From Pseudanabaena sp. BC1403 (GTDB taxonomy: Bacteria; Cyanobacteriota; Cyanobacteriia; Pseudanabaenales; Pseudanabaenaceae): a stretch of DNA of 64,000 nucleotides. The notes below the pieces were generated by a model. That model was given only the letters and a program-made list of their open reading frames with translations. It made no database searches and was not told the DNA's origin. Position numbers and translations under genes: made by a program. Positions 17,845 to 26,969 of the stretch are shown here, piece after piece (within the stretch, counting starts at the first letter, position 1; each line of letters starts with the position of its first letter). The stretch spans positions 62,001-126,000 of the forward strand of contig NZ_PDDM01000013.1 in assembly GCF_002914585.1 (NCBI RefSeq). Direction: 5' to 3'.

Positions 17845-19755
17845 ATGACTACTCTACTGTCTAATCGTTATCAAGTTTTGCGTGTGCTTGGTTCAGGTGG
17901 ATTCGGTCAAACTTTTTTGGCAGAAGATACACAAATGCCCTCGCGTCGAATTTGTGTGATTAAGCAACTCAAGGCGATCGCAGATAATCCTGATATTTAT
18001 AAAATTGTGCGCGATCGCTTTCAACGAGAAGCAGCGACGCTAGAGGCATTGGGCAAAGATAACGGACTTGTGCCAGAGCTTTATGCTTCATTTTGCGAGG
18101 ATAACGAGTTTTATCTTGTTCAAGAATGGATTGATGGCAAAGATCTAAGCGATATTGTGCATTCTGAAGGATGCTTGACAGAGACTAAGGTAAAACGGAT
18201 CTTGCTAGATCTATTGCCGACATTGGGTTATATCCATGAAAAAGGGATTATTCATCGTGATATTAAGCCTGAAAATATTATTTTGCGAAATCGCGATCGC
18301 TTGCCAGTATTAATTGACTTTGGGGCAGTCAAGGCAACATTGGCAACAGCGATGACGGCTCAAGGAGATGTCACTTGCTCAGTGGTGATTGGTACGCCCA
18401 CATTTATGCCATCAGAACAGGCGATCGGTCGGGTGGGATTTGCCAGTGATCTATATAGCTTGGGCTTAACGGCGATTTTTTTGTTAACAGGAAAATTAAG
18501 TTCTGAATTAGATACCGATCCTCAAACTGGGGAATTATCATGGCAGCGCTATGCAGATAATTTTAGCCCCGCATTTGTAGGATTTCTAGACAAAGCAATT
18601 AGGTTGAATTTTCGCGATCGCTATGCCACAGCTAACGAGATGTTGGCGACTTTGCGATCGCTTTTTGATGATTCAACCACGATTATTACAATGCCTCAGC
18701 AAAATTCATCAAGCGAAAATGCTGAAAATAATGCGATCACCTTGGAATCGACGGAAGGACAGGTGGCGATCGATTCGCAGTTTTATATCCAATCGGGATA
18801 TGAACCGCGTTGTTATGAAGAAATCAAGAAAGCAGGATCTCTGTTGCGGATTAAGTCGCCGCACCGTATGGGCAAGTCTTCGTTAATGGCGCGAATTATC
18901 AATCATGCTGAGTTTTTAGGCTATCGCACGGCGATTTTAAATCTGGAGCAAACCAATCAGAAAATCTTTGCAGATCCTGAAAAGTTTATGCAGTGGTTCT
19001 GCGCCTCGGTTGGGAAAGCTTTAGGCGTTCGCGTTAAAACAGAAGAATATTGGGATGATATTTTTGGCGCAAATGACAACTGTACAGACTATTTCGAGAA
19101 ATATTTATTAGAAGGAAATGAGCAACCGCTAGCGATCGCCATTGATAATTTCGATCGCGTGTTTAGCTATCCCGAAATCGAGACAGATTTTTGTGGTTTG
19201 TTGCGCGGCTGGTATGAGCGATCGCGCAGTCATCCGTTATGGGGTAAGCTGCGCCTGATTATTGTCCATTCTCAAGAACCCTATGCTCAAAGAGACATCA
19301 ATCAATCTCCGTTTAATGTGGGCTTTCCTGTAGAACTAAGCGAATTTACAACGGAGCAAGTGCGAGAACTAGTCAAGCATCATAAGCTGATTTGGTCAGA
19401 CGAGGAGCTTCAGCAATTTATGGAATTGATTGGCGGACATCCCTACTTAGTGCGATCGGCGCTCTATCGGATTGCCTCGCGAGATATTACTTTGACAGAC
19501 TTTTTGCGGACTGCGCCTACTGAGGCAGGAATTTACAGCAGTTACCTGATGGGGCATCTCAAAACTCTGGAGGACTATCCCGAACTGGGTGAGGCGATGC
19601 AGAAGGTGGTGGCTGCCGATGTACCAGTGCGTTTGCGATCGGAGATCAGTTTTAAGCTCGATAGTCAGGGCTTAGTATCGCGGATTGATAATAATGTCAC
19701 ACCACGATGTTTGCTGTATAAGTTGTATTTTCGCGATCGCTTAGGAGGTAGTTAA
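17845..19755 (+). CDS. Ser/Thr protein kinase fused to AAA_35 NTPase domain
   Basis: A 636-residue cytosolic protein. Residues 8-275 form a Hanks-type kinase with all catalytic parts: GSGGFGQTF at 17-25, K40, HRDIKPEN at 137-144, DFG at 158-160 and an APE-equivalent MPSEQA near 178. Residues 305-630 form an AAA_35-type (STAND-related) NTPase with MGKSS at 342-346 and a Walker B-like LAIAIDNFD near 429-437. No membrane segment is seen. The stop codon is directly followed by the ATG of the AAA_35-CHAT gene, so the two are almost certainly translated together. The role is probably signal-dependent phosphorylation controlled by NTPase-driven assembly (inference). Confidence 0.92.
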   Translation: MTTLLSNRYQVLRVLGSGGFGQTFLAEDTQMPSRRICVIKQLKAIADNPDIYKIVRDRFQREAATLEALGKDNGLVPELYASFCEDNEFYLVQEWIDGKDLSDIVHSEGCLTETKVKRILLDLLPTLGYIHEKGIIHRDIKPENIILRNRDRLPVLIDFGAVKATLATAMTAQGDVTCSVVIGTPTFMPSEQAIGRVGFASDLYSLGLTAIFLLTGKLSSELDTDPQTGELSWQRYADNFSPAFVGFLDKAIRLNFRDRYATANEMLATLRSLFDDSTTIITMPQQNSSSENAENNAITLESTEGQVAIDSQFYIQSGYEPRCYEEIKKAGSLLRIKSPHRMGKSSLMARIINHAEFLGYRTAILNLEQTNQKIFADPEKFMQWFCASVGKALGVRVKTEEYWDDIFGANDNCTDYFEKYLLEGNEQPLAIAIDNFDRVFSYPEIETDFCGLLRGWYERSRSHPLWGKLRLIIVHSQEPYAQRDINQSPFNVGFPVELSEFTTEQVRELVKHHKLIWSDEELQQFMELIGGHPYLVRSALYRIASRDITLTDFLRTAPTEAGIYSSYLMGHLKTLEDYPELGEAMQKVVAADVPVRLRSEISFKLDSQGLVSRIDNNVTPRCLLYKLYFRDRLGGS

Positions 19756-22700
19756 ATGTCTAACAATTTCCAATATCAAGTTGGCGGGAGCTTGCCGATT
19801 GACAATACTGCCTATGTGGAACGACAGTGCGATCGCGAATTGCTGGAACGTCTCAAAAATAGTGAATATTGCTTTGTGTTTAACTCGCGACAGATGGGCA
19901 AATCGAGTTTGCGGGTACGCACGATGCAAAAGTTGCAAGAGGAGGGTTTTGCCTGTGCGGTGATCGATCCGCAGACAAGGGGAACAACCTTGCGCGAGGA
20001 TCAATGGTATGCAGGGACAATCAAACGCTTGATTGGCGATTTGCATTTAGAAACTGCGATCGACTTTCCGAAATGGTGGAAGGAGCTTGATGCTCAATCG
20101 ATTTCGGTAGTGGAACGTTTTGACTATTTCATTGAGCAGGTTCTATTACCAAGTATCCCTAGTCAAATCGCAATTTTTATTGAAGAAGTTGATAACCTGC
20201 TCAGCCTCAAATTTGATACGGATGGTTTCTTTATTTTGATTCGCTCTCTGTATGAACGTCGTGCGGAGAAGCCTGAATATAAGCGGTTGACCTTTACTTT
20301 TTTGGGAGTGGCTACACCTGCGGATTTGATCCGTGGTAAGGGAAGTTCGGCGTTTAATATTGGTCATGCGGTGGAGATGAGTGGGTTTACGCTGCAAGAG
20401 GCGGAACCTTTGGCGCGAGGTTTAGGCAATCAGGTTAGCGATCCAGTAGCGGTTTTGGCTACAATCTTGGATTGGACGGGTGGGCAACCTTTTCTGACAC
20501 AAAAGCTTTTGACTCTTATTGCGGCGGCAGATGATTTGGGGCGATCGCCTGTTGAGCTTGTAAGTGCGATCGTGAATGAGAAGGTAATTGAGAATTGGGA
20601 AGCGCAGGATATTCCCGCACATTTGAAGACGATTAGAGATAGGATTTTGCAGAGTGATGAGAGAGGAAGGGGGCGGCTTTTGGGTTTGTATCAGCAGGTT
20701 TTGGATGGTGATCCCCCCCAGCCCCCCTTAGGAAAGGGGGGAGAAGAGTTCCTGTTAGCGCTCTCTTCAGAAGAAGAATTTGAAAAGCCCTCCTTTACAA
20801 GGGGGGGAGGGGGGATCTCTTCGGGAATCCTTGCGGATGAGAGTTATGACCAGATGCAGTTGCGGTTAACTGGTTTAGTGGTGAAGCGAGATCGGCGGTT
20901 GATTGTTTACAATCAGATTTATGGGGCGGTGTTTAATCAGGCATGGGTAAGTCGAGCGTTGGGGGATTTGCGTCCAAGTTTTTATGGTTCGGCTTTTCTG
21001 GCATGGCAGGAGAGTGATGAGCAGAAGGAGTCATTTTTATTGCGGGGTCAGGCGTTGGTAGATGCGGAGGCTTGGGCTAAGGGGAAAAGGTTGAGTGATG
21101 AGGATGATCAGTTTTTGCGTGATAGTCGGGAAGTGGAGAAACAGGCGATCGCGCGATCATTAGCATCAGAGCTTTTAGCAAGGGAAACAGCCGAGCAAGC
21201 AAATTTGATTTTGGCTGAAGCTGAGCGTGAGGCAAGAGAAAGTGCGGAAGAGTCAAATCGTCTAATGGTAGAGGCACAACAAAGTACTGCTAAGAAGATT
21301 CGCTTTGGTTCCATAATTCTTATTACTACATTAGCATCAGCTTTATCAATTAGTATTGTCGCTAATCTGTTTGTTAGCAGTGCAACTCAGAGAGCAGACA
21401 ATGAAACTCAGAAAGCAGATAAAGCTACACAGGAAGCATCAAAAACACAACAACAAGCAGAACTGGCGGTGAGGGATGCAAATACTCAAAAACAAATAGC
21501 AGAGAAAAAAGGGAAACTTGCCCAATCGCAATTAGACATAGCAAATCGTCAATATGAGGAAGCCAAGTTAAGTTTAGCAAGTGCCAAGAAAAATCAAGAG
21601 ATCTCTGCTAGTGAATCTAAAGAGAAATTAGATCAGGCTAACAAAGAGGTAGAAGAAGCTGAAGTAAAAGTGTCTCAGGCAAAACAGGAGCAACAATCAG
21701 CTCAATTTGAGCAGCAAAAGATTCAGTCAGAGATTGTAAAAAAGGCAATCGAATTTTCAAAGTTAAGTGTTAAATTTGAGCAGGCACGCAATCAAATGAG
21801 GTTGGCTCAGCAAGCAATTATTGAAAGTGTTGGAGATACTCCAGCTAGAATTGAGCGCGAGACTGGACAACGCCCTGCGATAATTTATATTAGCTTCATC
21901 AATTCTGGAAGTAATGGCAAAGCGAATGACACTCTTGGGATTTTAATGATCACAGCCCAAGGTCAAGTATCAGAACAAATATCTATTAAGGAAAAAGATC
22001 TTGTTAAAACAATTGGCGATTTTCGTTCTAGCCTCCAAGATCCTTTATCTTTTGACCACTTGGAACCTGCACAAAAACTATACAAAATTTTAATTAACCC
22101 TATCAACGTTCAATTGCAAAAGCAGAAAATTAATAATCTTGTTTTCATTACTGATAGCTCCTCTTTAAGAGCTATCCCTTTAGCAGCACTTCATGATGGG
22201 AAAAGCTTCTTGGTTGAGACCTATAGTATTGGAATTATGCCTGGTCTGACATTAACTGATACTCGTCATACAGACCTCAAAAATGCAAACGTATTGGCAG
22301 TTGGTTTGTCAAAAACTAGAGATGGATTGAGAGGACTGTCAGAATTGGAAGAAGAAATAATAAATATTCAAGCTGTAGCGAAAGAGAATGTAGATCTTTT
22401 GCTGAATGAGGACTTTACTATAGAAAACTTTAGATCTCGAAGGCAAAAAAAGTTTTTTCAAGTAGTTCATATAGCTTCTCAAGGTCAATATATTGAATCA
22501 AAACAAGAATCATTTTTTCTAATGTGGGATAGAAAAGTAAATCAAAATCAACTACAGGATTTATCGCTAGAACAGCCTCCAATAGAATTGTTAGTACTTA
22601 ATGTTGGTCAAGCCATAGTAGGGAATAAAAAGGAAAATGGAATTATAACTAGGTATGGTCTTGCGGGAAATGCTATTCAGCTAGGAGTTAAATCCGTGAT

Positions 22701-22941
22701 GGCAAGTTTCTGGTACACTGATCTTCGTAGTACAGTAGATTTAATGACAGAGTTTTATAAACAATTAAAAACTGCACCAACAAAATCTGAAGCACTCCGT
22801 CAAGCACAAATTTCGTTATTAAGAAATACTTTAAAAACAAAAAAAAGCGTTTTTGGAATTGACGAACTGCTTCCTACTCCAACGAGTTTTTCACATCCAT
22901 ATTATTGGTCAGGTTTTACAATTATCGGTAATCCTTGGTGA
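19756..22941 (+). CDS. AAA_35 NTPase - TM - coiled coil - degenerate CHAT protein
   Basis: A 1061-residue protein. Residues 8-320 are an AAA_35 NTPase (RQMGKSS at 45-51). After an in-frame repeat insertion (about residues 319-354) comes the linker typical of nSTAND proteins ([16 protein letters not shown]). One membrane helix lies near 516-537, followed by a long coiled coil (about 540-700) and a C-terminal CHAT caspase-like domain (about 705-1061). Aligning by eye with standard CHAT motifs, the catalytic histidine (ATHG) is Q909 (HIASQGQY) and the catalytic cysteine (SACQT) is G951 (LVLNVGQA), so protease activity should be absent. It directly follows the kinase gene. It could be a scaffold, inhibitor or sensor. 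Confidence 0.9.
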   Translation: MSNNFQYQVGGSLPIDNTAYVERQCDRELLERLKNSEYCFVFNSRQMGKSSLRVRTMQKLQEEGFACAVIDPQTRGTTLREDQWYAGTIKRLIGDLHLETAIDFPKWWKELDAQSISVVERFDYFIEQVLLPSIPSQIAIFIEEVDNLLSLKFDTDGFFILIRSLYERRAEKPEYKRLTFTFLGVATPADLIRGKGSSAFNIGHAVEMSGFTLQEAEPLARGLGNQVSDPVAVLATILDWTGGQPFLTQKLLTLIAAADDLGRSPVELVSAIVNEKVIENWEAQDIPAHLKTIRDRILQSDERGRGRLLGLYQQVLDGDPPQPPLGKGGEEFLLALSSEEEFEKPSFTRGGGGISSGILADESYDQMQLRLTGLVVKRDRRLIVYNQIYGAVFNQAWVSRALGDLRPSFYGSAFLAWQESDEQKESFLLRGQALVDAEAWAKGKRLSDEDDQFLRDSREVEKQAIARSLASELLARETAEQANLILAEAEREARESAEESNRLMVEAQQSTAKKIRFGSIILITTLASALSISIVANLFVSSATQRADNETQKADKATQEASKTQQQAELAVRDANTQKQIAEKKGKLAQSQLDIANRQYEEAKLSLASAKKNQEISASESKEKLDQANKEVEEAEVKVSQAKQEQQSAQFEQQKIQSEIVKKAIEFSKLSVKFEQARNQMRLAQQAIIESVGDTPARIERETGQRPAIIYISFINSGSNGKANDTLGILMITAQGQVSEQISIKEKDLVKTIGDFRSSLQDPLSFDHLEPAQKLYKILINPINVQLQKQKINNLVFITDSSSLRAIPLAALHDGKSFLVETYSIGIMPGLTLTDTRHTDLKNANVLAVGLSKTRDGLRGLSELEEEIINIQAVAKENVDLLLNEDFTIENFRSRRQKKFFQVVHIASQGQYIESKQESFFLMWDRKVNQNQLQDLSLEQPPIELLVLNVGQAIVGNKKENGIITRYGLAGNAIQLGVKSVMASFWYTDLRSTVDLMTEFYKQLKTAPTKSEALRQAQISLLRNTLKTKKSVFGIDELLPTPTSFSHPYYWSGFTIIGNPW
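20710..20817. repeat. GATCCCCC-type repeat inserted in frame within a gene
   Basis: A 108-bp segment bounded by GATCCCCCC and GGGGGGATC, internally palindromic and purine/pyrimidine asymmetric, lies inside the AAA_35-CHAT gene. It is exactly 36 codons, has no stop, and encodes the proline/glycine-rich [11 protein letters not shown] and TRGGGGIS. A related copy lies between genes at about 45396-45467. Confidence 0.85.
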
Positions 22942-23324
22942 AAACATCGCCTATTAATCATTGGTTGCGCGAAACTCCACGACTATCTTTCCACCAATCC
23001 CAACTCCACACACAAATCAAGTAAAAAGGTAAAAAGAAAAAATTTGTAGGGGTTTTGCATTTGCGTGACCATTTCCCAACACATCACATAAACCTCCATT
23101 CGCAAATGCAGAACCCTCCACGCTTTCAGTGATCGCTTATCCCTGCGTTGTCAGGGCTTGGGCTGAGCATTCCCAAAGTAAGGGAACCTGAGAATTTAAA
23201 AATTGTCGTGGGAATGCTCAGCCCCTACGGATGTCTACAATGTCTACAGCACAGTCATCTCACCACTAATCCCAACACTAGATATGAAGATATAATCGAT
23301 ATAACCATCACACCAACTAAACCT
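22942..23324. other. Intergenic region with two inverted-repeat elements
   Basis: No gene is visible. Two inverted repeats stand out: 23051-23065 with 23101-23115 (14 of 15 bases pair, around TTTTGCATTTGCG), and 23161-23175 with 23209-23223 (15 of 15, GGCTGAGCATTCCCA). The phrases GTAGGGGTTTTGCATTTGCG and GGGCTGAGCATTCCC are short dispersed-element style sequences often seen between cyanobacterial genes. Confidence 0.6.
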
Positions 23325-23573
23325 ATGCCTATCACCCTCCAATCCGAACAAGAGCAATTCATTCAAACCCAGCTTGCCACAGGACGCTACACCAGCGCCA
23401 CTGAAGTAATTGCCGAAGCATTGCAACTTCTGGCAAAACGTAACCATTACGATCGCTGGGTCGAAGAAGTCCGCAACAAAATCGACATAGCCGCCGCAGA
23501 ACTCGATCGCGGAGAAGGCGTTGATGGCGAAACAGCTATTAATCAGCTCAGAGCAAGACTTCGCAGAGCCTAA
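23325..23573 (+). CDS. ParD-like ribbon-helix-helix antitoxin, apparently orphan
   Basis: An 82-residue protein. It starts MPITLQSEQEQFIQTQLATG, continues with RYTSATEVIAEALQLL (ribbon-helix-helix) and ends with a charged helix, which is the ParD/CC2985 antitoxin layout that neutralises a ParE-type toxin and autoregulates. The ATG at 23325 is chosen because the 59 codons that precede it in frame cover an inverted-repeat element and are unlike protein. No ParE toxin follows: a 39-codon frame overlaps its end (23524-23643) but shows no ParE features. It may therefore be a relic or a solitary regulator. Confidence 0.78.
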   Translation: MPITLQSEQEQFIQTQLATGRYTSATEVIAEALQLLAKRNHYDRWVEEVRNKIDIAAAELDRGEGVDGETAINQLRARLRRA

Positions 23574-23789
23574 AGACATAGAAATCATGCGAGTGATTAG
23601 TGGCGATCGTAATTTAGAAGCAATGTTTGAAGAAAATCCTTAGCTCTTTTTCCAAAAGTTTTGTGCATTGTTGCTCGAACACCTCATCAATACCTCCAAT
23701 GCTACAGGTAGTGACAGTCAAATGTTAGGCTAGCAAGTAATGACTCCATCACAACTAATTGTCAAACTAGCATCAATAGGAACTGAACC

Positions 23790-24113
23790 ATGAGCCGATT
23801 AGCCCTACGCTTACCAGATACATTACACCAACAACTGATTGATTTAGCGGAGAGCGAAGGAGTCTCACTAAATCAATACATTGTCTACGCTCTAACTCGT
23901 CAATCCTCCATAAATTACATCATTCAACCAATTTCCAAAAAAGAAACTAATCAACAACAATCAGACTTCACTAACCTTTTGCAAAAGCTAGGAACGGCGT
24001 CTCCCACTGAAATAGACATAGCATTAGCAGAACGAGAAACCGTTGAGCCAGAAAAAGAACTAACTCCTGAAATCATCACCCAATTTCAGCAAAGGCTCCA
24101 AAGCAAGGTTTAA
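23790..24113 (+). CDS. HicB-type ribbon-helix-helix DNA-binding protein
   Basis: A 107-residue protein whose first 40 residues (MSRLALRLPDTLHQQLIDLA followed by GVSLNQYIVYALT) form the ribbon-helix-helix of HicB-family antitoxins. The remaining residues are charged and probably unstructured, where an antitoxin would bind its toxin. No HicA gene is adjacent. A 17-codon frame (ATG 23740) ends in an ATGA overlap with this start, which could couple translation but is too short to be called a gene. As the second orphan antitoxin in 500 bp, it suggests a decayed toxin-antitoxin region. Confidence 0.75.
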   Translation: MSRLALRLPDTLHQQLIDLAESEGVSLNQYIVYALTRQSSINYIIQPISKKETNQQQSDFTNLLQKLGTASPTEIDIALAERETVEPEKELTPEIITQFQQRLQSKV

Positions 24114-24226
24114 AACTACTTGATAAGTTGGATTCCCAGACTGGATAAACTAGCATAATCAAATAGAATGAGTGCGATCGCCTATTAGACAAACTCTCTT
24201 GTAGAGAACATTGGAGACAATTTTTC

Positions 24227-25210
24227 ATGACAGAAAATTTGAATGGTAAAGTTGCGCTAGTAACAGGAGCATCGCGAGGAATTGGAAAAGGTATCGCCAT
24301 TGGGTTGGGCGAAGCTGGAGCGCTAGTTTATATCACTGGGCGCAGTCTAAATAACAATAATCCAACAGCCACTCTGTCAGGAGATTTATTAGATACCAAA
24401 TGCGCAGTAGAAAAAGCAGGAGGAACTTGTATCGCAGTTCCCACCGATCACAGCGATGATGAACAGATTAAAACTCTATTTGAGCAAATTAGAAGAGAGC
24501 AAAACGGACAATTAGATATCTTGGTAAATAATGCCTATGGTGGAGTGCGATCGCTAATCGAAGCAAAAGGTAAACCCTTTTGGGAAACTGATGTCAGTCT
24601 CTGGGATGCTTGTAATGCAGTCGGATTGAGAAGTCACTATGTGGCAAGTCATTTTGCCGCGAAGATGATGACCCAACGCAAACAAGGCACAATCATTACG
24701 ATATCTTCTTGGGGTGGATTAGCACCAATCTTTGGAGTCGCCTATGGAACTGGAAAATCTGGCTGCGATCGCCTTGCGGGAGATATGGCAGTCGAACTGA
24801 AGCCTTTTAATATTGCTTCGATTTCTCTTTGGCCAGGCATTGTCGGCACTGAACAATTTCATCAGTTGGCTGATGGAAGCATTAAAGGTACTGATCCAAA
24901 TCTTGGTGTTGCCGCGATCGCAGATAAATTTAACTGGGAAACACCATTGTTTGTTGGCAGAGTAATTGCAGCAATGTGTAAAGACGCAGATCTAATGCGG
25001 CGAACTGGTAAAGTCCAGATTGTTGCCGAACTCGCGAAGCGTTACGGAGTAGTTGATGAAGATGCATATCGTCCTGCTTCTTTGCGTTCCCTCAGATTTT
25101 TATTGCCTCAAGGTATACCTAATCTCAAGACCAAAGCGAAGTTCATCCCAGATCTTCGCGTCCCTTGGTGGGTAATTCTTCTAGCTGTTCTGAAGTCTCC
25201 GAAAATTTAA
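24227..25210 (+). CDS. Short-chain dehydrogenase/reductase (DHRS1-like)
   Basis: A 327-residue NAD(P)-dependent oxidoreductase. The nucleotide-binding TGASRGIGKGIAIG motif is at about residues 14-27, NNAYGG near 103 replaces the usual NNAG, the catalytic serine is in ISSWGG near 163, and YGTGKSGCD (about 176-184) gives the YxxxK pair. Length and the FxxNAYGG variation match the DHRS1-like group. The C-terminal ~60 residues extend beyond the core fold and end hydrophobic, possibly membrane-touching. The substrate is unknown. It converges with a DUF305 gene over a shared terminator. Confidence 0.92.
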   Translation: MTENLNGKVALVTGASRGIGKGIAIGLGEAGALVYITGRSLNNNNPTATLSGDLLDTKCAVEKAGGTCIAVPTDHSDDEQIKTLFEQIRREQNGQLDILVNNAYGGVRSLIEAKGKPFWETDVSLWDACNAVGLRSHYVASHFAAKMMTQRKQGTIITISSWGGLAPIFGVAYGTGKSGCDRLAGDMAVELKPFNIASISLWPGIVGTEQFHQLADGSIKGTDPNLGVAAIADKFNWETPLFVGRVIAAMCKDADLMRRTGKVQIVAELAKRYGVVDEDAYRPASLRSLRFLLPQGIPNLKTKAKFIPDLRVPWWVILLAVLKSPKI

Positions 25211-25251
25211 AGGCAATTACGAATTACGAATTACGGGGGATCGACAAAAAG

Positions 25252-25284
25252 CAAAAAGAGAGTTGCGGCGCAACTCTCTTTTTG
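25252..25284. terminator. Bidirectional terminator between SDR and DUF305 genes
   Basis: A 15-bp perfect stem (25252-25266 with 25270-25284), loop GGC, with A-rich and T-rich sides, sits between two convergent genes. Just before it lies a short run of the GAATTAC heptamer (25214-25235). Confidence 0.8.
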
Positions 25285-25294
25285 TTTTTTGTCA

Positions 25295-25990
25295 TCATTT
25301 GCGCAATTGTTTCATTTGATCGATTTCAGCTTGTTGAGAGCTGAGGATTTCTTGCGCCATTTTTTGAATTTCAGGGCGTTTGGACTTAGCGATCGCATCT
25401 TTTGCCATCACTAAAGCACCCTCATGATGGGGAATCATCGCATCTAGAAACCGTAAATCAAATTTATCGTCAGCACGTCCCAAGTCCACACTCATCATCA
25501 TATTGCGGCGAAATTCGGGAGTCATTGCCATCATGTGATTAGACTCAGCGTGCCACATCATTAACTTCTCACCTGCTGTGGGATACCACGCTTTGCGCCA
25601 TTCTGCCATCTGCGCGATTTCTTTCTTTTGTGCTTGAATGATTTCCTGTGCTAGCTTCTTTAATTCAGGACGCTGGGAATTTTTTAAGACATCCTCTGCC
25701 ATCGCGATCGCACCTTGATGATGTGGTGTCATTCCATCGATAAAGCGCAAGTCATAATCAGCATCAGCAACACCTAAATCCATCGAACTATGAGACATGC
25801 CATGGGACATCATGCCATTTGAATTCTGCATTGGCGATGGATTTTCTGCTGCTTTTGTCGGCGGAGCCGTTGGAGTAGCAACAGGCACTGATGCAGAATT
25901 ATTCGCTGTGCAAGCTGTCAAGCCGCCACTTGTAGCCGCAGTGACTATTAGTATCAGGGTGGCAATTCGATGTTTTACAATATGGAACAT
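25295..25990 (-). CDS. DUF305 double-domain lipoprotein/secreted protein
   Basis: A 231-residue exported protein. The N-terminal signal includes TAATSGGLTACTANN, where C27 fits a lipobox, so it is likely a lipoprotein. Two DUF305 four-helix units follow (about 75-145 and 165-230), each with the diagnostic MTPHHQGAI or MIPHHEGAL and an acidic/hydrophobic helix. The family is periplasmic with likely metal (copper-type) links, which is not proven. The Met/His-rich stretch MMSHGMSHSSMD before the first unit supports metal contact. It is a paralogue of the next gene upstream. Confidence 0.88.
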   Translation of the reverse strand: MFHIVKHRIATLILIVTAATSGGLTACTANNSASVPVATPTAPPTKAAENPSPMQNSNGMMSHGMSHSSMDLGVADADYDLRFIDGMTPHHQGAIAMAEDVLKNSQRPELKKLAQEIIQAQKKEIAQMAEWRKAWYPTAGEKLMMWHAESNHMMAMTPEFRRNMMMSVDLGRADDKFDLRFLDAMIPHHEGALVMAKDAIAKSKRPEIQKMAQEILSSQQAEIDQMKQLRK

Positions 25991-26030
25991 ATTTGAGACT
26001 CAGGTGATAAGGCGAGAAAATATTTTGACA

Positions 26031-26073
26031 ATACCAATTTTCAAAATGGCAACGCCATTTTGAAAATTGGTAT
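26031..26073. repeat. Minimal family C palindrome
   Basis: Perfect 20-bp arms (26031-26050 with 26054-26073) with loop AAC. Ends ATACCAA/TTGGTAT and core AAAATGGC/GCCATTTT are those of the 103-bp family C element, but the second hairpin is missing, so this is a minimal or solo form. It lies between two paralogous DUF305 genes. Confidence 0.85.
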
Positions 26074-26112
26074 AAGAAAAGGTTTAATACATCAACAAGT
26101 GCTTGTATCTGG

Positions 26113-26838
26113 CTATTTATACCAATTTTGATGCCACTGACGCATCTGCTCAATTTCGGTGCTCTGAGCTTTAACGATCGCATAAGATAGCGTTCTCATC
26201 TCAGAGCGATCGCTGTCAATGATCATGCTGGACATCATCAGCGCCATTTTGTGATGGGGAATCATCTCTTCGATAAAAGCCTTGTCAAAATCAGGAGCAT
26301 TTTTGAGGGCATTAAGATCAACTGCCATCATATTCTGCATTCCCATAGGCTTCTTGGTTAGTATTGGCTTTTTCATTCCCATCATGCCACGATGCTCCAT
26401 GTTGCCATGATTCATGGTTGTAGCAATTGGAACTTCTGTGCCATACCATTGCTTATACCAAGATTTCATTTGCACAATTTCGCGAGTTTGATCGCTCTTG
26501 ATCGATTCTGCAAGTTTTTTTATCTCAGGACGTTTAGACAGTTTGAGAGCGAGATCTGCCATTTGCACAGCACCTTCATGGTGAGGAATCATCATTTCGA
26601 TGAAGTGGCGATTGGTTTGCTCTCCTGCCATCATGCCATGCATCATCATGCCTTGCTGAGGCATCATCTGACTAATAACTAGACGTGACGTTTGTTCTGC
26701 TTGGACAACATTAGTTGCCGCGATCGCAACGGCAGTGCTACCGACCAAAATACTAGCAATACCCAAGAGCAAAGCCTGATATTTTTTGGGACTGGTCTGA
26801 TTTTCTCTGGCAGAGTTTTGAGCATCTTTAGAGTTCAT
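26113..26838 (-). CDS. DUF305 double-domain membrane-anchored protein
   Basis: A 241-residue paralogue of the neighbouring DUF305 protein. A hydrophobic N-terminal helix (about residues 22-44, ALLLGIASILVGSTAVAIAA) targets it across the membrane; no lipobox cysteine is seen. Two DUF305 units have MMIPHHEGAVQMA (about 81-93) and MIPHHKMALMM (about 195-205), separated by a Met/His-rich segment (NHGNMEHRGMMGMKK). Both genes point the same way with a palindrome between, indicating a tandem duplication. A role in periplasmic metal handling is inference. Confidence 0.87.
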   Translation of the reverse strand: MNSKDAQNSARENQTSPKKYQALLLGIASILVGSTAVAIAATNVVQAEQTSRLVISQMMPQQGMMMHGMMAGEQTNRHFIEMMIPHHEGAVQMADLALKLSKRPEIKKLAESIKSDQTREIVQMKSWYKQWYGTEVPIATTMNHGNMEHRGMMGMKKPILTKKPMGMQNMMAVDLNALKNAPDFDKAFIEEMIPHHKMALMMSSMIIDSDRSEMRTLSYAIVKAQSTEIEQMRQWHQNWYK

Positions 26839-26969
26839 AGATTTTCCCTAACGTTCTATTTCTATTTTACTTCAAGAAAATGAAATTAGGATGAAATCCA
26901 CACTTTTACTAGGACACTTAATTCCCACGGTTACGTTCATTCCTTATGATAATTGTCTTATTTCTTTTG

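Noticed and set aside
23524-23643. 39-codon frame overlapping the ParD-like gene as a toxin
   Set aside because: It lacks ParE features and is too short; it is noted only as a possible relic.
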